A DNA stretch of 64,000 nt from JADKAV01 sp041393775 (GCA_041393775.1 JAWKJM010000006.1:124001-188000); one strand, 5' to 3'; shown: positions 1 to 8,697, numbered from the stretch's first letter. Translations and numbers: made by a program. The notes: a model not told the origin generated them from the sequence alone.

Positions 1-292
1 CAACCAGTCGGTACTTGAAGTGGAAACCCTTGATCCGGTCGCCCCGAGACCACATCTTGATCGTCGCCTGAGTGATCTTGAAGTCCGTGGTGTCGCCCAC
101 GCACCGATGTTTGTAGACAATGCTCCCGTCGTTGTTGGCGGGCTTGTTCATGCCCGCGCCATGAGTGGACGAACTCGGTGGTCCAGCTGCTGCGACGTGA
201 CCCGGGGCGACAATCCCGGTGCCCGACACGCACGCTGCCACTCCGACAGTGACGACCCTTCCGCGCAGCCCGAGGCTAAGTCTCTGGTCCAT
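1..292 (-). CDS. Secreted protein, C-terminus beyond the left edge
   Basis: The reading frame opens at the ATG complementary to 290-292 and stays open to the window edge (97 codons seen). The N-terminus is basic (MDQRLSLGLRGR), followed by a hydrophobic stretch at residues 13-30 and an alanine-rich end (HVAAAG), which is a Sec-type signal peptide with cleavage near residue 36. The mature part starts Ser/Asn-rich and goes into strand-like sequence (DFKITQATIKMW, then FHFKYRLV). I do not recognise the family. It resembles in size and composition the small secreted protein at 21425-21964, but I see no clear alignment between them. No strong ribosome site is visible. The GC-rich third positions support coding. 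Confidence 0.6.
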   Translation of the reverse strand, partial: MDQRLSLGLRGRVVTVGVAACVSGTGIVAPGHVAAAGPPSSSTHGAGMNKPANNDGSIVYKHRCVGDTTDFKITQATIKMWSRGDRIKGFHFKYRLV

Positions 293-417
293 GGTCTACC
301 ACCATTCTGCCGAGATGGCCTTCGCCACCCGGCATTGACGAATTCGACTAGGCTACCCCGGGCACCCAGCGCATTTCCACCTTGTGCATGATGTGGTCAC
401 TTCTGGTCCCACTGCAG

Positions 418-600
418 ATTCGCCGGAATATCTTGTTGTACAGCGCACCCCTGTCCCCCTCGCAACGCACACCGTCGCCCGGTGAACACTCCGAAGATTC
501 CGGGCGAGCCGAAACGGGTGCAGCCGAGCCGGAATACCGACCTGACCAGGGGAAATGCTGGCAAGGGCGGCGTGTCGAAGTAACGCACAGCGCCAATTCG
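418..600 (+). repeat. Family A repeat, copy 1 (type II tail)
   Basis: Begins ATTCGCCGGAATATCTTG and carries the family hallmarks: ACAGCGCACCCCTGTCC, ACGCACACCGTC, GTGAACACTCCGAAGA, GAAACGGGTGCAGCCGAGCC. Its tail (GGAATACCGACCTGACC to TAACGCACAGCGCC) is shared only with copy 10. The first 60 bases are nearly identical to copy 7. The 293-708 stretch holds nothing else I can support. Confidence 0.85.
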
Positions 601-708
601 CCTATCCCCAGATGTGGGCAGGGTGAAGGCTACGAGCGCAAACCGGCGTCGAGATCTCGGACGACCTCCTTGCGGTGCCGCGCCCAAGGGCCACAGTTGC
701 CGACGTGC

Positions 709-2862
709 TCAGTGCTTCTTGGCGCGGACGACTTTGAGCCGGTAGGCCTTGCGCAGTGGCAGCAGAGTCGCGCTACCAGGGGCTTTCGCGCGTATCTTGC
801 ACACGCCGGGCTTGAGGCCCCTAGCAGACGCCTTCTTCTTCTTGACCTTGCAGGTCTTCTTCGTCAGGGTCTTCCATGCAAGGCGCTGGCCGGCAGTCGA
901 GCGTCTAGGCAACTTCACAGGTTTGCCGACCGCGACCTTCTTCGCGACCTTGCCCGCGACGCCCTGTTTGGTGCGTCCAGTGGCCGGGGTTTGAGTGGTC
1001 GGAGTCTGAGTCGCCGGGGGCTGAGTCGAGGTCGGGACATCGGCGACTTGGACCGCTTCGGTCACAAACGTGAACTCCGCGTAGCCCGGGCGCTTCAGCG
1101 TGAGTCGCACCGCCAGGTCCTTGCCCGCGTCGGCAGCGGTGACTGTGTATGTCTGGGATTTCGCCCCCGCCAGGTCGTGCCCGTCACGCCGCCACTGGTA
1201 GTCGGTGACCCCGATTCCGGAGGGCCAGGTGCCTGCCTGGACTTCAAGCGTGCTGTTCGCCTTGGCATCACCGGTGATCTTAGGTGGGCTGCTGGGAGCG
1301 GGAGCGTCCTGGCACGACAGCACAATCTCGAGATCCAACTGTGGCGGAGGCACCGGCAACTGATCCGTCGAGCCGGAATCGCACCGTGCCGCCGACGCCG
1401 TCACCTTGTACCAACCGGGAATGACATCCCAGCCGAACTCGCCGAAGGAGCTCGTGACATCCGGGTTACGGCGGTTGCCGGGGGACATGATCGAGTCACC
1501 ATCCGCGACGACTGCATACGGGCCGCCCTCCGCATCCGAACGCGACAGCGTGACGGTCGCGGCCGCTAGCGGTACCCCGTACTGGTTCACCACAGTGCCA
1601 CTCGGGTCGATATATATGTCGAATCCGCGGTCGTCTTGGGTTCCGCCCGGGCAGGTGACCTTGATGTCGATGTGCGCGGCACCATGGTCCGGGTAGGCCT
1701 TGGGGATTGTGGCGCTATATGTGCCCGCCGGGCCTTCGGCCATGTCCCCCTCGTGCAGGATCCGAGAACCAAGACTCATTGCGTAGTACACCTGGGCGCC
1801 TTGACAGGCGTGCGTCGTCAGAGTCAGGTCCGCCAACCAGAACACGACCGGTTCCCCGTTGTCCGTCACGGCTACGTGCGTCAGTGTGGTGTTGCCGGGC
1901 AGCGGTTCCGGTGCGGCCAACACGATATCGGGCACCGTCGTTACTTCCCCGCCCAGGATCTGGAACTCGCCGTTGCCCGGGCGCAGCGGACTGTCCGCTG
2001 GCGGGAACACGGTGACCTCGTATGAGCCCGTCGGCAGTGCCGCGTACGAGTACTCACCTGAGGCCCCCGTCATGGTGTTGACGCAGTCGCCAGTCCCCGC
2101 CACGCAGGAGAACACCCAAGCGTCCGCCACGGCTTCACCGTTGCCATCGACGACCCGCCCCGCCGCGGACCCGTCCGGCAGGACGCCCGCGGTGAGGGAC
2201 ACATCACCGATTTTGGTCGTTTGGCGCTCAACAACGTCGAACTCAGTAGCAGTCGCCTCGTCCACCCCACCGACCCAAACCGGGATGTAGCCGTCCTTGG
2301 TCACACGAACCTTGTAGGCGCCGGGATCGCGGAAGGTGAAGAAGGTCCCATCCGGCCTGGATATCGGGATGAATCCAGGTAATTCGTACCCCTCCGAGTC
2401 GTAGATGTGCACGACGGCTCCCTCGAGCGGTGATCCTTCGGAGACCACACGTCCGGAAATCCCTCCAAAAGGGATCCCCGCGTCCCGGACCTCCATGTCG
2501 ATGCCGGTGACCGCCGTGTCACCTACTACCACGCTCGTCGCGTCCTCAACCGTCGTCGCGTCCGGGTAGTAGACCGACCAGTAGTAGGGAGCCCCAGCTT
2601 CGAATCGGTACGTGCCCGCTGGAAGGGTCAAAGCCCAGGAACCCGATCCGTCCGTGTCAACGGGGTCACCGAATTGTTCCCAATGATCGCCGACGTAGGT
2701 GTAGGGCCAGACCCACCCCCCCTCCGATGCGGGTTCTCCGCCGGGCAGCGTGACCGTTCCTGAGACGGTCGTGTCTGCGGCCCGTGCCGTCACGGGCACG
2801 AGCACCCCCGCCACTGACAGCGTCAACGCGACAACAAACGACAATATCCGTCGAAGATTCAT
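709..2862 (-). CDS. Large secreted protein with carboxypeptidase-regulatory-like repeats, an Ig-like domain and a Lys-rich tail
   Basis: Exported, 717 residues. I chose the ATG at 2862 because GGGGAG lies 7 bases upstream and the frame then opens with a signal peptide (MNLRRILSF, hydrophobic to about 20, ending TARA). The upstream in-frame ATG at 2946 would bury it. The order is: several carboxypeptidase-regulatory-like beta-sandwich repeats (SGTVTLPGGEPASEGG near 33, SGRVVSEGSPLEGAVV near 135, GRVVDGNGEAVADAWV near 235, GTVVNQYGVPLAAATV near 432); an Ig-like domain around 525-605 (GTWP, YQWRRDG, YTVTAADAGKDL); a Thr/Gln/Pro linker; and a Lys-rich C-terminal domain with the paired-Cys pattern TCKVKKKK / GVCKIRAKA found in many actinobacterial exported proteins. 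No enzyme domain or sortase signal is visible. A surface or matrix role is inference. It is divergent from the PD40 gene at 3457. Confidence 0.8.
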   Translation of the reverse strand: MNLRRILSFVVALTLSVAGVLVPVTARAADTTVSGTVTLPGGEPASEGGWVWPYTYVGDHWEQFGDPVDTDGSGSWALTLPAGTYRFEAGAPYYWSVYYPDATTVEDATSVVVGDTAVTGIDMEVRDAGIPFGGISGRVVSEGSPLEGAVVHIYDSEGYELPGFIPISRPDGTFFTFRDPGAYKVRVTKDGYIPVWVGGVDEATATEFDVVERQTTKIGDVSLTAGVLPDGSAAGRVVDGNGEAVADAWVFSCVAGTGDCVNTMTGASGEYSYAALPTGSYEVTVFPPADSPLRPGNGEFQILGGEVTTVPDIVLAAPEPLPGNTTLTHVAVTDNGEPVVFWLADLTLTTHACQGAQVYYAMSLGSRILHEGDMAEGPAGTYSATIPKAYPDHGAAHIDIKVTCPGGTQDDRGFDIYIDPSGTVVNQYGVPLAAATVTLSRSDAEGGPYAVVADGDSIMSPGNRRNPDVTSSFGEFGWDVIPGWYKVTASAARCDSGSTDQLPVPPPQLDLEIVLSCQDAPAPSSPPKITGDAKANSTLEVQAGTWPSGIGVTDYQWRRDGHDLAGAKSQTYTVTAADAGKDLAVRLTLKRPGYAEFTFVTEAVQVADVPTSTQPPATQTPTTQTPATGRTKQGVAGKVAKKVAVGKPVKLPRRSTAGQRLAWKTLTKKTCKVKKKKASARGLKPGVCKIRAKAPGSATLLPLRKAYRLKVVRAKKH

Positions 2863-3456
2863 CGACAACTCCCCGTTGTGTCCGAAGCGGAGGCACCGCC
2901 CCTTCGGTCTACCTGACTCTAGTTGCAGTTGAACGGGGTGTGTCAAGTTGTTTGAACTCTCCGTGGGACCTCAGGTGAGACTGGCCCCGATGGACCGACA
3001 CCCGATCGTCGGCAGTCATCGCCGCCAGAATGGAGTGCTTCTCACGCCAGCACCAGGCCCGCATCGATCGGTCTGGCGCGACTGCGAGGGCCGTGGTTTC
3101 CGACCCCGACCGATTCTGGATGCGTGAGTTCGACTGCACCGTTGCGTGGCCCACGACGACGTCTCTTCCCCGTTGCACGAAGAGGGTCCTACGACCAAGG
3201 AACGCACCGGGCGGACCGGTCGGGGCGGGAAGACCGACCGGGTCGACCCGTCCGAGCCGGTCGAACAGCGAGCGTTGGCATCGTGGCCCTGCTGGGTCTC
3301 TTCCCTGGTGCGAACCGCGAAGCACGGCGTCGTGCCCGCCGTCCCCTCACACCCAAGTCCAGCGACCCCGAAGCCGGTTCACCGTATTCCCAAGACCCCG
3401 CTGTTTTGATATGGTCGCTTTCGTCTTGGCTCTGAGCATCGAGAACGGGGGCTCAC
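2863..3456. other. Gene-free divergent intergenic region
   Basis: About 590 bases between the divergent secreted-protein genes. Open frames here lack start signals and show no family I recognise. Both promoters should lie here. I see a GATATGGT box near 3410 but no convincing matching -35. No family A-D repeat is present. Confidence 0.4.
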
Positions 3457-5085
3457 ATGGGACGCTACACAGTCATGGGGTTCGCTCTAGCTGTGATCGC
3501 TGCCGGGCTGGTGGGCCCGCCGGCCCTGGCCAGCGTGCCGACCACGGTAGACACCCAGAGCGCACCCATCACAGCGTCCGAGCGCGCGGGGCAGCGCAAA
3601 GCCGTGGGCACTCTGAAGGTGAAAGTGCGCGGAACCGGTTCCTACACGGTGAAAGGCAAGGGCTTCCGCAAGACCAGACGGGTATCCAAGGCGTTCAAGG
3701 TCAAACCGGGAACGTACAGAGTCAAGGCACGACGAGGATCCGCGACTCCAGCCAAGGTGCGAATACGCAAGGGCAAGACCGTCCGGGTGACGGTGAAGTT
3801 CAAGAAGAAACGGAACAAGACCGTAGCCGGGGCAATCCAGCGGATCTCCACCACGAAGAACGGCACCCAGGCCAACGACCTCTCCGACCCCGCGAAGTGG
3901 TCCCCGCGCGGTGACCGCATAGCCTTCTATTCGCTTGCGTCGAACCTAGTGAACGGCGACACCAACGACGCCTTCGACCTTTTTGTCAAGAACCTGGCAA
4001 ACGGGGCGGTTCAACGAGTAAACGTGGACAAGGACGGCCGACAGGCCAACGATGTCTTGAGACGCTCGAGCACTTCGTTTTCATGGTCTCCCGATGGCAC
4101 CCGCATAGCCTTCGCCTCGAAGGCGTCCAATCTGGTACCCGGCGACACCAATCAGACATCGGACGTGTTCGTCAAAGACTTGGCAAGCGGGGCGATTCAA
4201 CGAATCTCCACCGACAGCAACGGTAACGGTGCGACGAGCCCCTGCAGCGCTTGCGGATCGTACGACCCTGCGTGGTCGCCGGATGGCAGACGCATCGCCT
4301 TCTATTCGGGGGCGTCGAATCTGGTGCCAGGTGACACCAACGGCCGGGACGACATCTTCGTCAAAGACCTGGACGGTGGGGCGGTCACCCGTATCACCGA
4401 CATCCGTGGAAGAGAAGCGGTGTATTACGCAGCAGAGCAGCCGGCCTGGTCTCCGGACGGAACCCGCATCGCTTTCCTGTCCAGGGCAGCGAACCTGGTG
4501 CCTGGCGACACCAACGGCAGTCCCGATATCTTCGTCAAGAACCTGGACAGTGGAGTAATCGACCGGATCAACACCGATAGCAACGGCAACGAAGCAGCGT
4601 TTCTCGAATCCGATTGGCCTGTGTGGTCTCCGGACGGGACCCGCATCGCTTTCCTGTCCAGGGCGGCCAACCTGGTGCCTGGGGACACCAACGGGCTCCA
4701 AGATGTGTTCGTCAAGGACCTGGCTACCGGGGCGATTCAACGGATCAACACCGACAAAGACGGACGAGTGGGCAACATGGACGTTGAGACTCTGGCCTGG
4801 TCCCCGAGCGGTGAACGCATCGCCTTCTCGTCCGCAGCATGGAACCTCCTGCCAGGCGACACCAACCGCGGCATACAACAGCATGTCTATGTGAAGGATC
4901 TCGCCACCGGAGCAATCCAGCGGGTCAGCACCGACAAACACGGCGTGCCATCTGCATGGGGGACATCGCTTGCCCCATCATGGTCCCCCGACGGCAGACG
5001 AATCAGTTTCTCCTCTGATGCGGCGGACTTGGTGCCCGGCGACACCAATGGCGAAGGCGACATATTCATCAAGACACTGCCCTAG
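3457..5085 (+). CDS. Secreted TolB/PD40-type beta-propeller protein
   Basis: 542 residues. ATG at 3457 is preceded by a GGGGG run and opens a signal peptide (MGRYTVMGFALAVIAAG, cleavage after ALA near 26). Residues about 45-115 form a small Lys/Arg-rich beta domain (GTLKVKVRG, KPGTYRVKARR, KGKTVRVTVKF). The rest is a run of WD40-like (PD40/TolB) repeats with six well-kept copies of a unit containing WSPDGTRIAF, LVPGDTN and DIFVKNLDSG, plus a last one ending IKTLP, so a closed propeller is likely. Family knowledge says such propellers bind proteins or peptidoglycan-associated partners, but no ligand is shown here. It shares its two-module design with the gene at 22200-23993, and its N-terminal module with the RCC1 protein at 9772. 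Confidence 0.85.
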   Translation: MGRYTVMGFALAVIAAGLVGPPALASVPTTVDTQSAPITASERAGQRKAVGTLKVKVRGTGSYTVKGKGFRKTRRVSKAFKVKPGTYRVKARRGSATPAKVRIRKGKTVRVTVKFKKKRNKTVAGAIQRISTTKNGTQANDLSDPAKWSPRGDRIAFYSLASNLVNGDTNDAFDLFVKNLANGAVQRVNVDKDGRQANDVLRRSSTSFSWSPDGTRIAFASKASNLVPGDTNQTSDVFVKDLASGAIQRISTDSNGNGATSPCSACGSYDPAWSPDGRRIAFYSGASNLVPGDTNGRDDIFVKDLDGGAVTRITDIRGREAVYYAAEQPAWSPDGTRIAFLSRAANLVPGDTNGSPDIFVKNLDSGVIDRINTDSNGNEAAFLESDWPVWSPDGTRIAFLSRAANLVPGDTNGLQDVFVKDLATGAIQRINTDKDGRVGNMDVETLAWSPSGERIAFSSAAWNLLPGDTNRGIQQHVYVKDLATGAIQRVSTDKHGVPSAWGTSLAPSWSPDGRRISFSSDAADLVPGDTNGEGDIFIKTLP

Positions 5086-5092
5086 GCGGCGC

Positions 5093-5146
5093 ACACCCCG
5101 GACAGCAGGACAGGGAGCCAAACCGGCTCATCACAATCCGGGGTGT
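5093..5146. terminator. Hairpin between convergent genes
   Basis: ACACCCCGGA (5093-5102) pairs perfectly with TCCGGGGTGT (5137-5146) across a 34-base loop, just after the stop of the propeller gene and at the end of the small minus-strand gene. It could end transcription from both sides. There is no T-run, so a role in termination is inference. Confidence 0.4.
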
Positions 5147-5328
5147 AAGCGGGGTCTGAATCCGACGGCATCTGGCAGGCAGCGGGCGCCAGCCGCGGCC
5201 GCCCGCGAGAACTGCACACCCTGCCCGGTGGTAGGTGCGGTGGAAACCGAGGGCGCGGCCCCCAATACCGACACGGCCAACACTGACACAAGCGACGCAA
5301 GCAGCCCGCGAATCCACACCGCAGCCAT
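5131..5328 (-). CDS. Possible small secreted peptide
   Basis: 65 codons from the ATG at 5328. It starts MAAVWIRGLL, continues with a strongly hydrophobic run to about residue 24 and an Ala/Ser/Thr stretch, and ends ARCLPDAVGFRPRLHPGL. That is a signal peptide plus roughly 35 mature residues with a single Cys. The frame downstream shifts to other open sequence, so it may be the front of a longer broken gene. The 77-codon frame at 5370-5603 lies just upstream on the same strand. Function unknown. Confidence 0.3.
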   Translation of the reverse strand: MAAVWIRGLLASLVSVLAVSVLGAAPSVSTAPTTGQGVQFSRAAAAGARCLPDAVGFRPRLHPGL

Positions 5329-5369
5329 CGCCGTCCCGGCACCAAGCCGACCGCCTTGGCGGCCACCTC

Positions 5370-5603
5370 CTAGGTGGCCCAGTCTGCGACGGCCTCGACG
5401 ACTTTGGTGACGCCTATGCGGGAAATATCGCGGCATTGACTGGAATACAGCAGCATCGTCGCTTCGCAAGCAGCCTGCCCCCTCGGCGCATCCTCCAAGG
5501 TCGGGCGCAGGCCGAAGACGAAACCGTCACACGCGGCGTTGCATAGCGGTCCGGATCCCCGCGGCACCACACGTAGAGCCGGTGGCGTCAGTTGGCCGTC
5601 CAC
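5370..5603 (-). CDS. Small hypothetical protein
   Basis: 77 residues. Third codon positions are GC-rich, and the C-terminus (DISRIGVTKVVEAVADWAT) reads like real protein, with four Cys residues across the chain (PLCNAACD, QAACEA, SSQCRD). No family recognised. It overlaps the beginning of the plus-strand LppP-like fragment, so one of the two is probably decayed. The start at 5603 has no clear ribosome site. Confidence 0.25.
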   Translation of the reverse strand: MDGQLTPPALRVVPRGSGPLCNAACDGFVFGLRPTLEDAPRGQAACEATMLLYSSQCRDISRIGVTKVVEAVADWAT

Positions 5604-5859
5604 CCTCGTCTTCTATGGCCGTAGCGCCAGCGGCGACGCGAAACTCCTAGCCCACCTCTACCTGGGGAAGTTCAGGGCCTCCGAACACGCCAGCGTCTCT
5701 TCCATGCGAATCAAGGGCGGCGTTCTCAAGGTCCACTGGGACACCTACAACGGCTGCTGCTTCGAACGCCAACGCTACTCGGCCAACATGAGATTACGCG
5801 ACAAGAAGGTGACTCTGTGGAACCTCACGAGCGGACGGGTCACCCACCCATACCCGTGA
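5539..5859 (+). pseudogene. C-terminal piece of an LppP/LprE-like lipoprotein
   Basis: The coded sequence from about residue 20 (STLVFYGRSASG, AHLYLGKF, VLKVHWDTYN, RLRDKKVTLWNL) has the alternating strands and the late Cys pair expected of the actinobacterial LppP/LprE domain, with GC-rich third positions. There is no signal peptide or lipobox: upstream of the TTG at 5539 the frame is not coding-like and no Shine-Dalgarno is seen. I read it as a gene that has lost its 5' end. The family assignment comes from pattern only and is tentative. Confidence 0.4.
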
Positions 5860-5942
5860 TACGAACCACCGGGATTGGACCACTAGACCAGGACGAGCCC
5901 GGCGCAGACCGATCGGGCCCCAAATGTCACCGGCCACGGTGA

Positions 5943-6197
5943 ATTCGCCGGATATTTTGGCTCACAGCGCACCCCTCTCCCCCACAAGACGCACACCGTC
6001 AGCCCGTGAACACTGGCGAAGTTGCCCGGCGAACCGAAACGGGTGCAGCCGAGCCGAGCGCGGGACTGACGCGCGCCGTGCGATCCGTCCTGTCGGCGCG
6101 TTCGGTGGTGTTCGTGCAGAGTGTCGCGGTTCGCGGAGTTGGTTGGTGTTCCTTGCTGTCAGAGCGTCAACGAACTACACCAACGCCAACCACTGCC
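5943..6197 (+). repeat. Family A repeat, copy 2 (long form)
   Basis: Begins ATTCGCCGGATATTTTGG (slightly diverged), contains the full core, then the extended tail shared with copies 5 and 7: GTGACGCGCGCC-like, TGCGATCCGTCCTGTCGG, GTTCGTGCAGAGTGTCGCG, TTGGTTGGTGTTCCTTGC, GCGTCAACGAACTACACC. It lies directly before the IS3 transposase remnant. From 6198 to 6359 I see nothing further. Confidence 0.85.
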
Positions 6198-6359
6198 GGA
6201 CCAACAACACGTGCATCACCCGGCACGACCCGCACCGCCCGCCGCGGCCGATGCACGACCGTCCCCGCAGCCCACGCCCGCGCGCCGCCGGGCATGACCC
6301 CCACGGCCCCAACACCCCCGACCGGCACGCCGCGACAACTTCCCGGACACCCACAACCG

Positions 6360-6509
6360 GTCGACCTCGAGGAACTCACCAGCCCCTGGGTCCACTGGTA
6401 CAACACCCGACGGCTCATGCACCGACTCGGCCGCATCCCACCCGTCGAAGCCGAAGCCGCGTACTACGCTGCCAACAGCACCCTCCAAACGGAAGGGGCA
6501 CACACATAA
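6360..6509 (+). pseudogene. IS3-family transposase (OrfB) C-terminal remnant
   Basis: The last 49 codons read VDLEELTSPWVHWYNTRRL then LGRIPPVEAEAAYYAAN. That is the characteristic end of the IS3-group DDE integrase, where WVxWYNxxRLH and PxxAExxYY follow the last catalytic Glu. Everything upstream, including the three acidic catalytic residues and OrfA, is gone, and no inverted ends are visible. It is a dead fragment of an insertion sequence. Confidence 0.8.
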
Positions 6510-6630
6510 CCAGGCGTGCATCGAAGCGGGGGCTTCATGAGTGGCCGCCCCGGGGTCGGATTGGTGGTCCAGACCCGGGCGCGCCGAGTCCGGAATCTGT
6601 GCGGGCGTTCCGACGAGACGGGAGACGATG

Positions 6631-7437
6631 ATGCCGCAGGTGACCAGCCACGGGACACGGCTGTACTACGAGGACACCGGTGTGGGGCCGGTGATTCTGC
6701 TGAGCCACAGTTGGTGGTGCGACGGCGGGCAGTGGCCGCAGGTGCCGGCGCTGGTCGACGCCGGGTATCGGGTGCTGAATCTGGACAACCGCGGACACGG
6801 GCGGTCCGGCCCGCACCGGCAGCCGTTCACGATCTGGGACATGGCCGACGACCTGATCGCGGTGCTGAACGATGCTGGTGTTGACGAGGCGATCGTGGTC
6901 GGGCTGTCGATCGGGGGGATGGCCGGTATCCGGGCCGCCTTGCGGTACCCGGACCGGGTGCGCGCCCTGGTGCTGGCGGACACCGGCGCGGGGGCCCAGG
7001 GAATCGTCAACCGGGTGAAGATCACGGTACTGAGCCCGGCCTGGCGCACCCCGGCGCGGCGGTTGCTCGTCTCCCAGGTCGTCAACGTCCTGTTCGGGTC
7101 CACCGCGCGCCGGGACCAGCCCGATCTGGTGGCGACGTGGCGGGACCGGTTCCTGGCCCAGGACGCGGCCTCGATGATGACGATCGGGCACGCCCTGGTC
7201 CATCGGGACGACGTGACTGCTCGGCTCACCGAGATCCGGGTGCCAACGCTGGTCATCGTCGGCGAGCAGGACATCGACCCCGGCGTCGATGCCTCGGTCG
7301 CGCTGGCCGCGCGTATCCCAGGCGCCCAGTTCGTCGCCCTACCCGACACGGGACACCTCGCCGCCCTCGAGAAGCCTGACACATTCGGTGTGGCCCTGCT
7401 CCGATTCGTGGACACCCTGCCGCCACCGGCCAACTGA
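6631..7437 (+). CDS. Alpha/beta-hydrolase
   Basis: 268 residues from the second of two adjacent ATGs. GGGAG (6620-6624) is 6 bases from 6631 but only 3 from the ATG at 6628. The fold is clear: oxyanion region LLSHSWWCDGGQW near 23-35, DNRGHGRS near 57-64, nucleophile elbow GLSIGG near 94 (catalytic Ser), acid strand LVIVGEQD, and catalytic His in LPDTGHLAALE near the end. Length is typical for esterases, lactonases and haloperoxidase-like hydrolases. The substrate cannot be told. There is no export signal, so it is cytoplasmic. It stands alone, flanked by the IS3 remnant and family A copy 3. It is not closely similar to the hydrolase at 19880 beyond the fold. Confidence 0.85.
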   Translation: MPQVTSHGTRLYYEDTGVGPVILLSHSWWCDGGQWPQVPALVDAGYRVLNLDNRGHGRSGPHRQPFTIWDMADDLIAVLNDAGVDEAIVVGLSIGGMAGIRAALRYPDRVRALVLADTGAGAQGIVNRVKITVLSPAWRTPARRLLVSQVVNVLFGSTARRDQPDLVATWRDRFLAQDAASMMTIGHALVHRDDVTARLTEIRVPTLVIVGEQDIDPGVDASVALAARIPGAQFVALPDTGHLAALEKPDTFGVALLRFVDTLPPPAN

Positions 7438-7763
7438 CCACGGAGCGCGGATTCCGGAGCGTCCACCGGCCAGGCAGGGGCGGGGACCTGACCCGGACAA
7501 TGAACGCACCACCGAGCCGCCGATCGGGGTGCAGCGGGTCCGCGATCGACGGGGAGGTTGGCGTTGACGAGTTGGCCCGATCTTGGGGTGCGGGGGGTTC
7601 CGGACTCCGCGCCGGCGGATGTGCTGGGACATCTGGGAGAAGCGGCGCTGAAGCCGAGGCGGTGCCTGGGACTGCGGGATGTCCAGGCGATCGGGGAACC
7701 CGCGCCACCGCCCAGCGAACCCCGCCTGATATCGGGCCGTGACCTGTCACTCCTCCACGCAGG
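7438..7763. other. Gene-free stretch
   Basis: About 325 bases between the hydrolase gene and family A copy 3. Open frames exist on both strands but have no ribosome sites or family signatures. Nothing supportable seen. Confidence 0.4.
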
Positions 7764-7893
7764 ATTCGCCGGAATATCCTGTCGCACAGCGCGCCTCACC
7801 CCCTCGTGACGCACACCGTCAGCCGGTGAACACTGGCGAAGATGCCCGGCCAACCGCTGAGGGTTCAGCCGAGCCGGGCGCGGGAATGACGCG
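7764..7893 (+). repeat. Family A repeat, copy 3
   Basis: ATTCGCCGGAATATCCTGTC to GAGCCGGGCGCGGGAATGACG. It contains GAACACTGGCGAAGATGCCC and the variant GAGGGTTCAGCC, shared with copy 4, in place of the usual AACGGGTGCAGCC. It ends about 55 bases before the start of the toxin-antitoxin operon. Confidence 0.85.
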
Positions 7894-7913
7894 GGAATGA
7901 GTGGTTGAACGCC

Positions 7914-7940
7914 TGTACGTTCCATCCTCCGTGATGTACA
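7914..7940. promoter_or_regulatory. Candidate operator of the YefM-type antitoxin
   Basis: TGTACG (7914-7919) and TGTACA (7935-7940) are 21 bases apart centre to centre, just before the antitoxin ATG at 7949. TGTACA is the known core hexamer bound by YefM-type antitoxins, so autoregulation is plausible. This is motif matching only. Confidence 0.4.
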
Positions 7941-7948
7941 TTCTCTAC

Positions 7949-8209
7949 ATGGCCACTGAAATGCCCGTTACCGAGGCTCGCGAGAGGTTCAGCGAAGTGG
8001 TGGAAACGTCGGCTAGTGAACCTGTCTTCTTGACCAAGCGCGGACAGCGAGAGGCGGTGGTCATCTCAACGTTGGAGTATGACCGACTCCTGCAGGCCCA
8101 AGAAGACGCCGAGGACCTGGCTGCGGCCGATGAGGCGATGGCCGAGATCATTGCGGGGGCCCCGACGATTCCCTGGTTGGAGGTCAAGGAGGACCTCGGC
8201 ATCGGATGA
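7949..8209 (+). CDS. Phd/YefM-family antitoxin
   Basis: 86 residues. The N-terminal DNA-binding fold is recognisable: MPVTEARERFSEVVE, then PVFLTKRGQREAVVISTLEY, the usual Phd/YefM pattern. The acidic C-terminal part (EDAEDLAAADEAMAEII, PWLEVKEDLGIG) is what would wrap the toxin. ATG at 7949 is the start that gives the family's normal N-terminus. The stop overlaps the toxin start (ATGA), as in coupled toxin-antitoxin operons. It probably represses its own promoter with the toxin as co-repressor (see 7914-7940). It neutralises the RelE-like protein encoded next. Confidence 0.88.
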   Translation: MATEMPVTEARERFSEVVETSASEPVFLTKRGQREAVVISTLEYDRLLQAQEDAEDLAAADEAMAEIIAGAPTIPWLEVKEDLGIG

Positions 8210-8469
8210 CGTACACCGTTGAGTTGTCCTCGGCCGCCGCTAAGTCACTAAAGAGGCTCGACGCACCTCATCGGCTTCGCATCGCAGGTGCCATCGAACT
8301 TCTCAGTGTCGAGCCGCGCCCACCGGGTGCCACGATGCTTCGAGGTGGCGAACGGGGTCGCTGGCGTGTTCGGGTGGGGGACCACAGAGTCGTTTACGCG
8401 ATCGAGGACGACCGTCTCATAGTCCTAGTACTGCGGATCGCCCATCGCCGGGAGGTCTACGATCGCTGA
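8206..8469 (+). CDS. RelE/ParE-superfamily toxin
   Basis: 87 residues: MTYTVELSSAAAKSLKRLD, then a helical hairpin, RGGERGRWRVRVGDHRVVYAI and IVLVLRIAHRREVYDR. The order beta-alpha-alpha-beta-beta-beta, the Arg-rich RWRVRVGDHRVVY segment and the HRREVY end are those of RelE-type ribosome-dependent mRNA interferases. The Arg and terminal His/Tyr positions expected for catalysis are present, so it looks active. It overlaps the antitoxin gene by 4 bases. A second pair of the same class lies at 18410-18972 on the other strand. The two toxins differ clearly in sequence. Confidence 0.88.
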   Translation: MTYTVELSSAAAKSLKRLDAPHRLRIAGAIELLSVEPRPPGATMLRGGERGRWRVRVGDHRVVYAIEDDRLIVLVLRIAHRREVYDR

Positions 8470-8512
8470 AGGACGGCGCCTCGGAACGGGACACGCGGGA
8501 TGGCACGAACGG

Positions 8513-8622
8513 ATTCGCCGGAATATCGCTGTCGCACAGCGCACCCCGCTCCCCCTCGTAACGCACACCGTGAGCCGGTGAACACTGGCGAAGATGCCCG
8601 GCGAACCGTTGAGGGTTCAGCC
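8513..8622 (+). repeat. Family A repeat, copy 4
   Basis: ATTCGCCGGAATATCGCTG to GAGGGTTCAGCC, truncated before the usual GAGCCGGGCG end. This copy reads CCCTCGTAACGCACACC, with a TA where copy 10 is interrupted by a family B element, so it serves as a model for the empty site. Upstream GGCACGAACGG is shared with copy 8. Confidence 0.85.
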
Positions 8623-8668
8623 TTCACGCAAAGCCAGCTCAGAGGGGTAGTTCCTGGGTACCTGGGCG

Positions 8669-8697
8669 ACGCACAGCGCAGACTCGCCGGAATATCT
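8669..8697 (+). repeat. Family A fragment
   Basis: GACGCACAGCGCAGACTCGC followed by CGGAATATC: the junction of a type II tail and the start of another copy, then unrelated sequence. It suggests a broken tandem pair. Confidence 0.5.

Noticed and set aside
382..1569. A 395-codon plus-strand frame opposite the large secreted protein gene
   Set aside because: Starts inside family A copy 1 and runs antisense to a protein with clear domains. Arg/Ala-rich shadow.
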